DNA from: Thiogranum sp.
GTDB taxonomy: Bacteria > Pseudomonadota > Gammaproteobacteria > DSM-19610
NCBI GenBank assembly: GCA_030148805.1
Contig: JASBSS010000013.1
Span: forward strand, 157,006-221,005
Direction of reading: 5' to 3'
DNA length: 64,000 bases
How positions within the stretch are numbered: the first letter of the stretch is position 1; every line of letters begins with the position of its first letter. Below, in pieces: positions 7,871 to 17,391 of the stretch. The position numbers were made by a program, and so were the translations under genes. The notes under the pieces were generated by a model. That model saw nothing but the letters and a program-made list of their open reading frames with translations. It made no database searches and was not told the DNA's origin.

Positions 7871-8712
7871 TGTGGGCTGTCACCGGGCCTGGCGATCTGG
7901 GCGCGCGCATCGCGAGTTGGCGGGCGGGCGGACGGCGGATCGCCTTTGTGCCCACGATGGGCAATCTGCACGCCGGCCATCTGGCCCTGGTGCAACGCGC
8001 GCGCGCGCTCGCCGAGCGCGTGGTGGTGAGTGTGTTCGTCAATCCCACCCAGTTCGCCCCCGGCGAAGACTACGACAGCTACCCACGCACCCTCGAAGCG
8101 GACCGGCGACGGCTCGAGGCCGCGGGTGTCGACCTGCTGTTTGCACCCGAGGTGCGGGCCATCTATCCGCACGCGGTGCAGATCGACGCCAGCTATCCGG
8201 TGCCGACGGTCGGCCAGGGGTTGGAGGACGCGTTTCGGCCGGGATTCTTTTCCGGCGTGATCACCGTGGTCAAGCGCCTTTTCGATCTGGTGGCGCCGGA
8301 TGTGGCGGTGTTTGGCGAGAAGGACTATCAGCAGCTGTGCGTGGTGCGCGCCATGGTGCGGGAACTGGGGCTGCCGATCGACATCGCCAGCGTGGAGACG
8401 GTGCGCGAAGCCGACGGTCTGGCGTTGAGTTCGCGCAATCAGTATCTCTCCGCGCACGAGCGCGAGATCGCGCCGCAGCTGCAACGCACGCTGCGCGAAG
8501 TCGCCGCCGCGGTCGGCGCGGGCGAAACGGCCTTTGCGCGGCTCGAGAGCCAGGCCATGGAGCGCTTGCGTGGCGTCGGTTTCGTGCCTGACTATGTGTG
8601 TCTGCGCGCGGTCGAGACGTTGCGGCCCCTGGCCGTCGGCGCCCGCGCCGGCGTGGTGCTGGCGGCCGCGCGCCTGGGACGGGCCCGGCTGATCGACAAC
8701 GTGATCTTCTAG
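7870..8712 (+). CDS. panC: Pantoate--beta-alanine ligase
   Basis: 280 residues. The HIGH-type motif is present as PTMGNLHAGHLALV around residues 29-42, FVNPTQFAPGEDYDSYPR around 57-74 binds pantoate, and FGEKDYQQL and SSRNQYLS follow around 148 and 182. It joins pantoate and beta-alanine using ATP, completing pantothenate. It starts on the last base of the panB stop codon. The gene runs up to a convergent mltF with a single base between the two stop codons, leaving no room for a classical terminator between them. Confidence 0.97.
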   Translation: MWAVTGPGDLGARIASWRAGGRRIAFVPTMGNLHAGHLALVQRARALAERVVVSVFVNPTQFAPGEDYDSYPRTLEADRRRLEAAGVDLLFAPEVRAIYPHAVQIDASYPVPTVGQGLEDAFRPGFFSGVITVVKRLFDLVAPDVAVFGEKDYQQLCVVRAMVRELGLPIDIASVETVREADGLALSSRNQYLSAHEREIAPQLQRTLREVAAAVGAGETAFARLESQAMERLRGVGFVPDYVCLRAVETLRPLAVGARAGVVLAAARLGRARLIDNVIF

Positions 8713-8713
8713 C

Positions 8714-10105
8714 CTAGAGCGCGGGCGATTCGATGTTCAGCGCCGGCGAGGGCGGCTTTGGCGGGTGCTCGCGGTCGGTTACCCAGACCAGAATGTCGTA
8801 ATAGCTGCGGATGTTTTCGACGTAACGCACCGGCTCCTGCCCGCGCGCATAACCATGGCGGGTTTGCTGGTACCATTTTTTCTGACTCAGGAGCGGCAGA
8901 TATTGCTTCACGTCGATCCATTTGTCGGGGTCGTCGCCACCGCGCTGGGTGAGCACGCGGGCATCCTCCAGATGGCCGAAACCGACATTGTACGCCGCCA
9001 GGGCCATCCAGGTGCGTGCCGGTTCCTGAATGCGTTTGGGCAACCGCCGTTTCACCCTGGCGATATAGCGCGCCCCTCCCTCGATACTCGCCTGGGGGTC
9101 GTGACGGCTCTTGTCGATGCCAAGCTGCTTCATCGTACCCTGGGTGAGCATCATCAGGCCGCGTACGCCGGTCGGAGAAACCGCTTTTGGGTTCCAGTGG
9201 GATTCCTGATAGCCGATGGCGGCCAGCAGGCGCCAGTCGATACTGACCTTCTTGCCGGCTTTTTCGAACCAGGCGCGAAATTCCGGCAGCCGGCTTTCGA
9301 TATGCTGCATGTAGCGGCGGGTGCCGACATAGTCGAAATCCGAGACGTAGCCATAATATTTGTCCAGTATCCGCTGCAGCTGGCCGCTGTTGCGCAGCGC
9401 CTGAAGATAGTCGTTGGCTTTCTCGAGCAGGCTGTGGTCGTCACCCGGGGGGAAAGCCCAGGCCAGTGATTGCGCCGCGCCGACATCGAAGGCCACGCGC
9501 AGTTCGGGATAGAAGCGCCGGCTCACGGCCACTTCGTTGGAATCGGCCACGGTATAGTCAATGACCTGCTCCCAGACCAGATTGAGCAGTTGCTCGCTCT
9601 CCAAGGAATCGTTCTCGATGAACGAAAGGTCGGGATACTCTTCCTCCAGGGAGCGCAGGCGTTCGGCGTGGCTGCTGTGGGCCACGACCTCCAGGGTGCC
9701 CCTCAGGTCGTCCAGATCCTGCGGCGCGGGGGTGCCGCTGCGGTACACCAGCTGGGGCGTGATCTGCTGATAGGCGAGACTGAAATTCAGTCGCTGACGG
9801 CGTGAATCGGTGACGGTGAGTCCGGCGGCGGCCAGGTCGGCCCGGCCGCTGCGGGTGTCGGTGAGAATCTGCGCCAGCGTGTCGGGCACGCGCAAGTCGA
9901 GCTTGACGCCCAGATAGCGGGCGAAACCCGATACCAGATCGTACTCGACCCCGGTAGGACCATAGGGACCTTCGTAGTAGGTGGTGCCGCTGTTGCGTGT
10001 CAACACCCGCAGCACCCCTTCGTCCTGCACCCGTTCGAGCTGTGTCTGCGGGCGCAGGTCGCAGGCGGCCAGCAGCAGGCAGACAAGAACTGGCAGAAAT
10101 TTCAT
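8714..10105 (-). CDS. mltF: Membrane-bound lytic murein transglycosylase F
   Basis: 463 residues. A lipoprotein signal ends in LLAAC (Cys15), so the product is anchored to the outer membrane. Residues about 25-265 are a solute-binding family 3 domain (VLRVLTRNSGTTYYEG at the front), as in MltF. Residues about 285-420 are the lytic transglycosylase domain with the catalytic glutamate in GYQESHWNPKAVS (Glu301), and GVRGLMMLTQGT and AYNVGFGH further on. It cleaves peptidoglycan to 1,6-anhydro-muropeptides. It is a single gene, divergent from tRNA-Ser. Confidence 0.95.
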   Translation of the reverse strand: MKFLPVLVCLLLAACDLRPQTQLERVQDEGVLRVLTRNSGTTYYEGPYGPTGVEYDLVSGFARYLGVKLDLRVPDTLAQILTDTRSGRADLAAAGLTVTDSRRQRLNFSLAYQQITPQLVYRSGTPAPQDLDDLRGTLEVVAHSSHAERLRSLEEEYPDLSFIENDSLESEQLLNLVWEQVIDYTVADSNEVAVSRRFYPELRVAFDVGAAQSLAWAFPPGDDHSLLEKANDYLQALRNSGQLQRILDKYYGYVSDFDYVGTRRYMQHIESRLPEFRAWFEKAGKKVSIDWRLLAAIGYQESHWNPKAVSPTGVRGLMMLTQGTMKQLGIDKSRHDPQASIEGGARYIARVKRRLPKRIQEPARTWMALAAYNVGFGHLEDARVLTQRGGDDPDKWIDVKQYLPLLSQKKWYQQTRHGYARGQEPVRYVENIRSYYDILVWVTDREHPPKPPSPALNIESPAL

Positions 10106-10271
10106 GGAACCCGGTAAATCCGCTGATGCCGTCTGATCATAAACAGAAATAGCGGCCGTCGGGGCGAAATTTTAGCCATTGTCGAATCCCTGGGGTACAA
10201 TAGCCCCGCGCCGCCGTCAGGGCGGTAGCATGTGCGACCGCCCCTTGATTATCAAGCTGAAATCTGTTTCT

Positions 10272-10362
10272 GGAGAGGTGCCGGAGCTGGCCGAACGGGC
10301 TTGACTCGAAATCAAGTGATCCCTCGCGGGATCCGAGGGTTCGAATCCCTCCCTCTCCGCCA
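10272..10362 (+). tRNA. tRNA-Ser (CGA)
   Basis: 91 bases including an encoded CCA. The acceptor stem is GGAGAGG/CCTCTCC. The anticodon arm CTTGA-CTCGAAA-TCAAG gives anticodon CGA. A long variable arm (GTGATCCCTCGCGGGATC region) and a T-loop GTTCGAATC follow, all as expected for a class II serine tRNA. Discriminator base is G. A weak hairpin (CGGG-TTG-CCCG, 10372-10382) and a T run about 15 bases beyond may help end the transcript. Confidence 0.97.
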
Positions 10363-10738
10363 AACTGCAATCGGGTTGCCCGCACCCACGTCCTGTTTTT
10401 TCGCTTCCACCCGGTTATCGGTTTACAAGGTCCCTGCCGCTTGCGTTCCTCGGCGGCGGCGCGTCGTTTCCCTGCCCCCTGTCCAGTCATTCGTGCCGTC
10501 GCCGGTCTCCCTCACGGCGGACCGGGGTGGCGCCGATCAGCGGTAAAATAAAGATAAAACAACAAGTTGTTTCCGATGAAATCGGCGTGCCTGCAACCTG
10601 CCCCATACGCGCTGCCGGGGGGTATTCATTTGTAAACGACAACCGCCGGCCGCCTCCTGATACTCGTAGCCAAGGGATGGCGCGCGCGACCCGACGCCGC
10701 CATTGTCGTCCATCGCCGTTGACACGAGGGGGTAGACC
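10363..10738. other. Intergenic region without a recognised gene
   Basis: About 376 bases between tRNA-Ser and the sulfotransferase-like gene. I see no convincing coding sequence. The segment near 10540-10580 is AT-richer (GGTAAAATAAAGATAAAAC) and could hold a promoter for the following gene. No RNA family is recognised. Confidence 0.5.
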
Positions 10739-11662
10739 ATGACGCTGAAGCGGGATCTGGTCGACGCGGCCTGTAAACGCAGCTACGCGCTTTCAAAACT
10801 ACGTTTCACCAAGCGGCTGCGCCGCAACTGGAACGCCTGCCCAAAGGCACCGGTGGTCGTCCATACGATGGGGAAGGTTGGATCGACCAGCGTGTGCAAC
10901 GCGATCGCGAAGGCCCAGCGCGAGCGGCTGGTCTTCCATACGCATTTCATGTCGGATTACATCATCACCCGCCTCGAGGCGGACTCGAAGGCGTTGTTTC
11001 GCGCTCACCAGGAGCAGCTCTCGTTGCCGCTGCTGTGGCGGTCCGAATTTCTGCACCAGCGGATCAAAGCGGCGAGCGACACCGGCGAATGGAAATTCGT
11101 GACCTTGACCCGGGACCCGGTGGCGCGGAACGTTTCGGCGTTTTTTGAAAACATCTATGTCACGCCGGGCCGGTCGCGGGGGACGGTTCAGGTCGCCGCG
11201 CCCCTGTATGACATCGACACCGAAATCGGCATCGACGATACCGACGTTCTGGTCGAGCTGTTCCTGACCCAATGGTCGGATCATTCGGGTCCCGCGCAAT
11301 TCTACCAGCGTGAGTTCGCCCAGGTGTTGGGGTTGGATGTCTATGCCCAACCCTTCGACCACCACCGCGGCTATCAGATCTACACCAAGAACGGCATCAA
11401 CGCGCTGCTGATCCGACTGGAGGACATGGACCGGGCGACCAGCCGGGTGCTGGAGGCCTTTCTCGAACTGCCGGGGATCGATCTGAGCCATGAAAACACC
11501 AGCGCCGACAAACCCTACGGGGATCTCTATAAAAAACTCATCGCACGCTTGAAACTCAACGACGCGTATCTCGACGAGATGTACGGGTCGCGATACGCGC
11601 GACACTTCTACACCGCCGATGAACTCGACGCCTTCAGGGCGCGCTGGGCCCGGGTGGTCTGA
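10739..11662 (+). CDS. Sulfotransferase-like / putative capsular polysaccharide synthesis protein
   Basis: 307 residues. The P-loop-like stretch VVVHTMGKVGSTSVCNAI at about residues 39-56 resembles the 5'-phosphosulfate loop of sulfotransferases, and FVTLTRDPVARNVSAFFENI around 119-138 matches the 3'-phosphate-binding Arg...Ser motif. This layout is found in proteins labelled putative capsular polysaccharide synthesis, distant from classical sulfotransferases. It would be expected to act on a surface glycan with PAPS as donor; neither acceptor nor donor is proven. There is no signal peptide. It stands alone next to a tRNA gene, a common entry point for acquired genes, although its base composition is like that of its neighbours. 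Confidence 0.65.
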   Translation: MTLKRDLVDAACKRSYALSKLRFTKRLRRNWNACPKAPVVVHTMGKVGSTSVCNAIAKAQRERLVFHTHFMSDYIITRLEADSKALFRAHQEQLSLPLLWRSEFLHQRIKAASDTGEWKFVTLTRDPVARNVSAFFENIYVTPGRSRGTVQVAAPLYDIDTEIGIDDTDVLVELFLTQWSDHSGPAQFYQREFAQVLGLDVYAQPFDHHRGYQIYTKNGINALLIRLEDMDRATSRVLEAFLELPGIDLSHENTSADKPYGDLYKKLIARLKLNDAYLDEMYGSRYARHFYTADELDAFRARWARVV

Positions 11663-11676
11663 CGGCGTGCCTGCCC

Positions 11677-13197
11677 TCAGCGCGCTTTCTGCGCCGGCTC
11701 CCGCAACGGGCGGGGCAGCAGGCCGCGTTCGATCACCTCGAACAGGCCCTGCACCAGCAGCGCCATGAGCGCCGCCGGGACGGCCCCTTGCAGAATCAGG
11801 CCGACGTCGTCCAGGCGGATACCGGTCAGTATCGGTTCGCCATAGCCGCCGGCGCCGATCAGCGCCCCGAGGGTGGCGGCGCCGACGTTGATGACCGCGG
11901 AGGTCTTGATACCGGCCAGAATGCTGCGCGTGGCCAGGGGCAACTCCACCAGCCGCAGCCGCGCTCCAGGCGGCAGTCCCAGGGCCTCGGCCGACTCCAC
12001 GATCTCGTGCCCGATGTCCCGCAATCCGGTGTGGGTGCCGCGCACAATGGGTAGCAGGCTGTAGAGAAACAGCGCGGCCAGGGTGGGTAAGGCGCCGATC
12101 CCCAACAGCGGGATCATGAAGACGAACAGCGCCAGGGTCGGAACGGTCTGAATCACGCCTGTCAGGCCCAGTATCCACTGACCGGCGCGCCGGTTGCGCG
12201 CCGCCAGGATCCCCAGCGGGATGGCAAGCCCAATGGCTGCGGCCAAGGAGGCGCCGACGAGAACGATGTGTTCGCGCGTATGGCGCCAGAGGCGCTGCGC
12301 GGCTGTGGGCGGGTGTGAATCCACCTGCAAATCGAACGCATGTTCCAGGAAATCCGCGGCGACCGACGTCTCCGAACGGCCTTCCAGTTTGACTTGCGCA
12401 TTCATGCTGCGCATGGCGCGGGCGTCGATGCGCTGGGTGAGTCGCCTGAAACCGGCCACCACCTGGGGGGCGCGCTGTTCCAGCTCCGCACGGTAAAGAA
12501 CGATCGCGTTGTAGTCGGGGAAATAGTGCAGGTCGTCTTCGAGCACCCGCAAGTCGTAATAGGCGATTTCCGCGTCGGTGGCGTAGACGTCGGTCACCTG
12601 CAGGGTGCCGGCGGCAATCCCGCGGTAAGCCAGGTCATGGTCCAGGCCACGCACGTTCTGTTGCGGCAGACGATAACGCTCACGCAGCCCCGGCCAGCCG
12701 TCGGCCCGGTCCATGAACTCATTGCCGAACCCCAGCGCCAGGGCTGGCTGAGCGCGCAGATCGGAAATGCGGCGCAGGCGCAGCTTGCGCGCCAGCGGCT
12801 CGGGCACCGCGATCGCATAGGTGTTGTTGAAACCCAGCGGGCCTGTCATCCGCAGCCCCCGCTGCGCCAAGGCCTGGCGCAGTTGTGCCGTGGTATGCAG
12901 CTGGTCGCTGACCAGAATTTCCCGCAACAAAGTGCCGGTGTACTCGGGATAAGCATCGATGGCACCGCTCAGGAGGGCGTTCCAGAGGATCCGCGTGCCG
13001 CCCAATTGGCGTTTATGCGTGACCGGATAGCCCGTGCGCTCGGCCAGCCGGGACAGAATCTCGCCCAGCACCACCGATTCGGTGAAAGCCTTGGAGCCGA
13101 TGGTGACGGTGGGAGCCGGCGACGGTTGCGCGCCCACCGATTCCAGCATCGTCAGGCACAAAAGTGCCGCCAGCCGGATTGGCCAGGGGGCGTTCAC
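11677..13197 (-). CDS. Osmoprotectant ABC transporter, fused binding protein and permease
   Basis: 506 residues from a GTG start, with a signal peptide ending near residue 23 (VGAQP). Residues about 28-285 are a glycine betaine/choline-type binding domain (VTIGSKAFTESVVLGEIL, then LLSGAIDAYPEYTGTLLREIL). Residues about 300-500 are a permease with several helices and the coupling loop EIVESAEALGLPPGARLRLVELP. The fusion order is binding domain first, permease second. With the ATPase encoded just upstream it makes a complete importer of compatible solutes from two genes. The exact solute is not readable. Confidence 0.88.
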   Translation of the reverse strand: MNAPWPIRLAALLCLTMLESVGAQPSPAPTVTIGSKAFTESVVLGEILSRLAERTGYPVTHKRQLGGTRILWNALLSGAIDAYPEYTGTLLREILVSDQLHTTAQLRQALAQRGLRMTGPLGFNNTYAIAVPEPLARKLRLRRISDLRAQPALALGFGNEFMDRADGWPGLRERYRLPQQNVRGLDHDLAYRGIAAGTLQVTDVYATDAEIAYYDLRVLEDDLHYFPDYNAIVLYRAELEQRAPQVVAGFRRLTQRIDARAMRSMNAQVKLEGRSETSVAADFLEHAFDLQVDSHPPTAAQRLWRHTREHIVLVGASLAAAIGLAIPLGILAARNRRAGQWILGLTGVIQTVPTLALFVFMIPLLGIGALPTLAALFLYSLLPIVRGTHTGLRDIGHEIVESAEALGLPPGARLRLVELPLATRSILAGIKTSAVINVGAATLGALIGAGGYGEPILTGIRLDDVGLILQGAVPAALMALLVQGLFEVIERGLLPRPLREPAQKAR

Positions 13198-13946
13198 GTC
13201 CCGCCGCCGGTCAGCGCTTCCAGCGGTCCGCGCTGGGCATGGATGAATTCCTCGACAAAAGCTTCGGCGGGTTGTCGCGAGAGTGCTTCGAAAGGGCCGC
13301 TCTGTACAATTCTTCCGTCCTTGATCAGGACCAGTGTATGCCCCAGGTACGCCGCCTCGGCGAGATCGTGGGTGACCAGGATCACCGTCTTTCCCAGTTG
13401 CGCGAAAATCAGTTTCAACTCCTTTTGCAACTGATAGCGAATCATCGGGTCCAGTGCCCCGAGGGGTTCATCCAACAGCAGCAACTCCGGATCGAGCATC
13501 AGCGCGCGCATCAGGCTGACGCGCTGGCGTTGACCGCCCGAGAGTTGCGCGGGAAAACTTTCCAACAGGTCCGCCGGCAACTGCACCAGCTCCCTGAGCT
13601 GGCTCAGGCGCGCGTCAATCCACTGCGGATCGCGCCGCAGATAGCGCGCCATGAGGGTGACGTTGGCGCGCGCGCTCAGGTGGGGAAACAGGCCGCCTTC
13701 CTGAATGACGTATCCCATACGCTGGCGCAGCTGACGAATCGTGGCCGCCTCGACAGGGGTGCCGTCGAAATGGATGCTGCCGCTATCGGCTGTGATCAGG
13801 CCGGCGATCAGGCGCAGCAGGGTCGATTTGCCGCAGCCGCTGGGTCCGATCAGCACCACCGTGGTGGCGCGCTCGACCCGCAGGTCCGTGGGCAACAAGG
13901 CCGCATTGTCGCCGTAATGCTTGGAGATCTGGGTCAGTTCGAGCAC
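13194..13946 (-). CDS. Osmoprotectant ABC transporter ATP-binding protein
   Basis: 250 residues, GTG start. Walker A (GPSGCGKST) is near residue 32, the Q-loop falls in GYVIQEGGLFPH near 73, the ABC signature is LSGGQRQRVSLMRAL near 128, and Walker B (LLLLDEPLGALD) is near 148, followed by the H-loop VTHD. It belongs to the OpuCA/ProV-like group without C-terminal CBS domains, as expected from its short length. Its stop overlaps the start of the fused binding protein/permease gene by four bases (GTGA), so the two are translated together. It energises solute uptake. Confidence 0.9.
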   Translation of the reverse strand: MLELTQISKHYGDNAALLPTDLRVERATTVVLIGPSGCGKSTLLRLIAGLITADSGSIHFDGTPVEAATIRQLRQRMGYVIQEGGLFPHLSARANVTLMARYLRRDPQWIDARLSQLRELVQLPADLLESFPAQLSGGQRQRVSLMRALMLDPELLLLDEPLGALDPMIRYQLQKELKLIFAQLGKTVILVTHDLAEAAYLGHTLVLIKDGRIVQSGPFEALSRQPAEAFVEEFIHAQRGPLEALTGGGT

Positions 13947-14340
13947 AGCCTAAGTGTGTTGTATTTTTAGCAGCCACTCAAGCCGCAAAGGCCTTGCGCA
14001 AGGCACATTGACCGAGACCGGGCGAATGCCGGTCAAGTGCCGCTGCGGCTGGGGTGTCGCGCGTCGACAGGCCGCGTCTCCGGGGAAGGGTTTGAGTGGC
14101 GCTCGCCGGGGCGTTCCGTTGCACTTGCGCTTGGCTTGTACAGCCGCTTGGTATTCCTACATACTGTCGGTATGCTGTCTCGCCGCGCGGGAAGGGCAAG
14201 CGGCCTTGCTTTTCCGGAAGGCGAACGCTGTCGCAGAGCAAGGGTAGGCCGCTGGAATAGCCTATAGCGATCGGGTGCGGGAGGGACACCGTTGGGGATC
14301 ATGGGGATCCGCACTGACGGCCAGAGGATTCGAGCCTATC
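13947..14340. other. Divergent intergenic region
   Basis: About 394 bases between the ABC ATPase (leftward) and fumC (rightward), so it must hold promoters for both. A 5-bp inverted repeat CATAC-TGTCG-GTATG at 14160-14174 is the only symmetric element seen and is too short to name. No gene or RNA is recognised. Confidence 0.5.
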
Positions 14341-15720
14341 ATGACAGAGCAGTTTCGTATCGAAAAAGACAGTCTTGGCGAGTTGCGGGTACCGGCCGCG
14401 GCTCATTACGGGGCGCAGACGCAGCGCGCGGTAGAGAACTTCGCCATCAGCGGGCAGCCGATGCCGGCGGCGTTTTTGCGCGCCTTGGGGCTGATCAAGT
14501 CGGCGTGCGCGGCGGTCAACGCCGAACTGGACCTGCTGCCTGGCGCGGTGGCCACGGCCATCCAGGAGGTGGCCGACGAGATCGCCGCGGGCGAGCATCT
14601 GGATCAGTTTCCCGTCGACCGGTTCCAGACCGGCTCGGGCACCAGCACCAACATGAACGCCAACGAGGTGATCGCCCGGCTGGCCGGCGCGCGCAGCGCT
14701 CTGGAGATCCACCCCAACGACCACGTCAACTGCGGCCAGAGTTCCAATGATGTCATCCCCGCGACGATCCACCTCAGCGCCGCGCTGCAGATCGAGAAAC
14801 GGCTATCGCCGGCGTTGGCCTCGCTGATCGCCACCATCGAACGGCGGGCGCGGGAGTCGGCCGATATTGTCAAAACGGGTCGCACACACCTCATGGACGC
14901 GATGCCGTTGCGGCTCGATCAGGAATTGGGTGCCTGGGCCGCCCAGATCCGTCACGCCAGCCAGGGCATACAAGCGCTGATGCCCGCGTTGCAACGTCTG
15001 GCCCTCGGGGCCACCGCGGTCGGTACCGGGGTCAACGCCCACCCGCAGGCGGGCGCCAGAGTGGCGGCCCGGCTTGCGCAGCGGACCGGCCTGGCCTTTT
15101 CGCCCAGCGACAATTACTTCGCCGCGCTGGCCACGCAGGATGCGGCGGTGGCCATGAGCGGTCAGCTCAAGACCCTGGCCGTGACGCTGATGAAAATCAG
15201 CAACGACCTTCGCTGGATGAACTCCGGGCCGCTGGCCGGCCTGGGAGAGATCAGCTTGCCGGCGCTGCAGCCCGGCAGCAGTATCATGCCCGGCAAGGTC
15301 AATCCGGTAATTCCCGAGGCGGTGGCGATGGTCTGCGCGCAGGTCATGGGCAACGATGTGGCCATCGCGGTCGGCGGCCAGTCGGGCAATTTTCAGCTCA
15401 ACGTCATGCTGCCCCTGATCGCCTCCAATTTGTTGCACAGCATCGAGTTGCTCGCCGCCGCGGTAACGGCTCTGGACGAGAAGGCGATCGCGGGGTTTCA
15501 GGTGCAGCGGGAAAACATCGAGGCGCCGCTGCGACGCAATCCGGTGCTGGTTACCGCGCTGAACCGGGTCATCGGCTATGAACGCGGTGCCGAGATCGCC
15601 AAGCGCGCCTATGCCGAGGCCCGGCCGGTGCTGGAGGTCGCCCTGGAGATGACCGATCTGGATCGGCCGACGCTGGAACGGCTGCTGGACCCCGCCGGAC
15701 TGACTGCTCCCGAAGCGTGA
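14341..15720 (+). CDS. fumC: Fumarate hydratase, class II
   Basis: 459 residues from the ATG at 14341, with AGAGGA about 12 bases upstream. The fumarase/aspartase superfamily signature GSSIMPGKVNP is near residue 316, and the active-site stretches TGSGTSTNMNANEV near 98, SSNDVIPAT near 137 and GRTHLMDAMP near 180 are intact. Its length matches class II fumarases, which are oxygen-stable and free of iron. It interconverts fumarate and malate in the TCA cycle. It is followed within 7 bases by a membrane acyltransferase-like gene, possibly co-transcribed. Confidence 0.96.
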   Translation: MTEQFRIEKDSLGELRVPAAAHYGAQTQRAVENFAISGQPMPAAFLRALGLIKSACAAVNAELDLLPGAVATAIQEVADEIAAGEHLDQFPVDRFQTGSGTSTNMNANEVIARLAGARSALEIHPNDHVNCGQSSNDVIPATIHLSAALQIEKRLSPALASLIATIERRARESADIVKTGRTHLMDAMPLRLDQELGAWAAQIRHASQGIQALMPALQRLALGATAVGTGVNAHPQAGARVAARLAQRTGLAFSPSDNYFAALATQDAAVAMSGQLKTLAVTLMKISNDLRWMNSGPLAGLGEISLPALQPGSSIMPGKVNPVIPEAVAMVCAQVMGNDVAIAVGGQSGNFQLNVMLPLIASNLLHSIELLAAAVTALDEKAIAGFQVQRENIEAPLRRNPVLVTALNRVIGYERGAEIAKRAYAEARPVLEVALEMTDLDRPTLERLLDPAGLTAPEA

Positions 15721-15727
15721 ATCCTTG

Positions 15728-16456
15728 ATGCCCGAGGCGCGTCAACGCCTGCTTCTGGTCGATGCCGCAAGAGGCGTGGCTATTGCCATGATGGTGGCGT
15801 TTCATTTTTGTTTTGACCTGGCCTATTTCCGTCTCGCCGACTTCGATTTCTATCAGGACCGCTTCTGGCTCAACGCGCGCACGCTGATCCTCAGTTGCTT
15901 TCTGTTGCTGGTGGGTATCAGTCTGGTGTTGGCAAACCGCCGCGGTGTCAATTGGCGCCACACTCTCGCCCGCCTGGGTAGGCTGGTGGCCGCGGCACTG
16001 CTGGTCAGTGCGGGGACCTGGTGGATGTTCGCCGATCGCTTCGTGTTTTTCGGCGTGCTGCATTTCATCGCCCTGGCCAGCGTGCTCGGCTTGTTGTTTC
16101 TCGACAGACCCTGGATGAGCCTGGTGTTGGGGGTGGCGCTGATCGGGGTGGGCAACCATTTCCAGTTCCCCTGGTTTGACCAGCCCGGATGGCGCTGGAT
16201 CGGTCTGATGACCCATAAACCGCTGACCGAGGATTACGTGCCGTTGTTGCCCTGGTTCGGCGTGGTTCTGTTTGGGATGTCTCTCGGGCCGGCGGTGCGG
16301 TGCCTGGCACAGCGGCTGCAACCGCAGGTGGACCGGGTTCCCTTCCGTTGGCTGGCGGCAGCCGGTCGGCACAGTCTCATCATCTACCTGCTGCACCAAC
16401 CGTTGTTGATAGGGCTGTTGGCGGCCTATGTGAAGCTGCGGCCTTTACTCGGGTGA
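15728..16456 (+). CDS. DUF1624 / heparan-alpha-glucosaminide N-acetyltransferase-like membrane protein
   Basis: 242 residues with about seven hydrophobic segments. It opens LLLVDAARGVAIAMMVAFHFCFDL, the family's usual first helix (Asp-x-x-Arg-Gly and a helix histidine). An internal FFGVLHFIALASVLGL near residue 105 and a final GRHSLIIYLLHQPLLIGLL are also typical. Proteins of this family are thought to move acyl groups across the inner membrane onto extracytoplasmic sugars; the substrate here is unknown. The ATG at 15728 is preferred over a TTG one codon earlier. It sits just behind fumC. Confidence 0.82.
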   Translation: MPEARQRLLLVDAARGVAIAMMVAFHFCFDLAYFRLADFDFYQDRFWLNARTLILSCFLLLVGISLVLANRRGVNWRHTLARLGRLVAAALLVSAGTWWMFADRFVFFGVLHFIALASVLGLLFLDRPWMSLVLGVALIGVGNHFQFPWFDQPGWRWIGLMTHKPLTEDYVPLLPWFGVVLFGMSLGPAVRCLAQRLQPQVDRVPFRWLAAAGRHSLIIYLLHQPLLIGLLAAYVKLRPLLG

Positions 16457-16539
16457 GCGCGGGTGCGACCGTGCGGAGACGCGCGGTTGCAACATTGCGG
16501 TGTCCGCACTGTCTCGGACACCCTAGTATGTCCAGCGAC

Positions 16540-17226
16540 TTACTTCGCTGCGATCGCAGCCGTCGCGCCGCTCATCTCGGCGGTGAACTGGCGGATGCAC
16601 TCCTGCGCGGCCTGCTCCAGTTTCTGTTTCAGCAGAGAGCCGTTGTCGGCCATCAGCTGATCGTAGGTCGGCGCCTGGGGCGAGTATTTCTCGTCGATAA
16701 TGCAACGTTCGGTGCTGATCAGACGCCCTTGCCGGGCGTTGATCAGACGGGCCTGGGCGAAGTAGTTGACTTTGTATTGCGTTTTGAAGGGGTAGTACAG
16801 GGTGCCCCAGCCAAAGGTGCGTACGTCGAGGACAAAACCCTGATGGTTGGCCATGCCGCTGACGACCTTGGGATCGCTTTCGTAATCCTTGACCTGCGGG
16901 ATCACCGCGAGTTCGTGCATCGAGTAGTGATCGGCCAGGCTGCGGCCCAGAGCGGTCTTGATGGTGCTTGCGGGGTCGACGAGCTGCATTTCGCTGACGA
17001 GTTTCTTCCCTTCACCTACCGCCGCTGCCACACCGACCACGGCGAACATGCCCTTGGTGTTCGTCATGGGCAGAAAGGGGTCGGGTTTATACTGCACCAC
17101 GGTAAGTTTCCCGCCTGTCAGCGAAGCCGAATCTTTTTCGCTCAAGGTCATAGGCGCTGTCGCGCAGCCCCCGAGGAGAAGGGTGAAAACGCCGATAAGC
17201 GACAATTTGCGCGCAGTGGTGGCCAT
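16540..17226 (-). CDS. Putative lipoprotein of unknown function
   Basis: 228 residues. A signal peptide with lipobox LLGGC (Cys21) predicts a lipid-anchored envelope protein. The mature part shows GKLTVVQYKPDPFLPMT and a C-terminal helical stretch (LMADNGSLLKQKLEQAAQECI), with one cysteine pair candidate (TERC and QEC). I do not recognise the family with confidence; the pattern resembles conserved hypothetical lipoproteins of gammaproteobacteria. It is a single gene between two divergent or convergent neighbours, and nothing nearby fixes its job. Confidence 0.75.
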   Translation of the reverse strand: MATTARKLSLIGVFTLLLGGCATAPMTLSEKDSASLTGGKLTVVQYKPDPFLPMTNTKGMFAVVGVAAAVGEGKKLVSEMQLVDPASTIKTALGRSLADHYSMHELAVIPQVKDYESDPKVVSGMANHQGFVLDVRTFGWGTLYYPFKTQYKVNYFAQARLINARQGRLISTERCIIDEKYSPQAPTYDQLMADNGSLLKQKLEQAAQECIRQFTAEMSGATAAIAAK

Positions 17227-17391
17227 CGTTGTACTCCTTAGTGCCGTCTCAGCCGGATACCGATGCCGACTTCGGGTTGAACCGTGTCGCCGTGCCCGCC
17301 CGCGGTGGGGCCTGCTCCCGGGCGTAGGCTACATGCCCAGGGCGTAGCGGCCGGAAATGACCGGCATTTAGCCCGGGGTTGAGGTTCCAGC

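Noticed and set aside
10372..10382. CGGG-TTG-CCCG hairpin after tRNA-Ser as a terminator
   Set aside because: The stem is only 4 bp and the T run is about 15 bases away, so the evidence is too weak to list as a feature.
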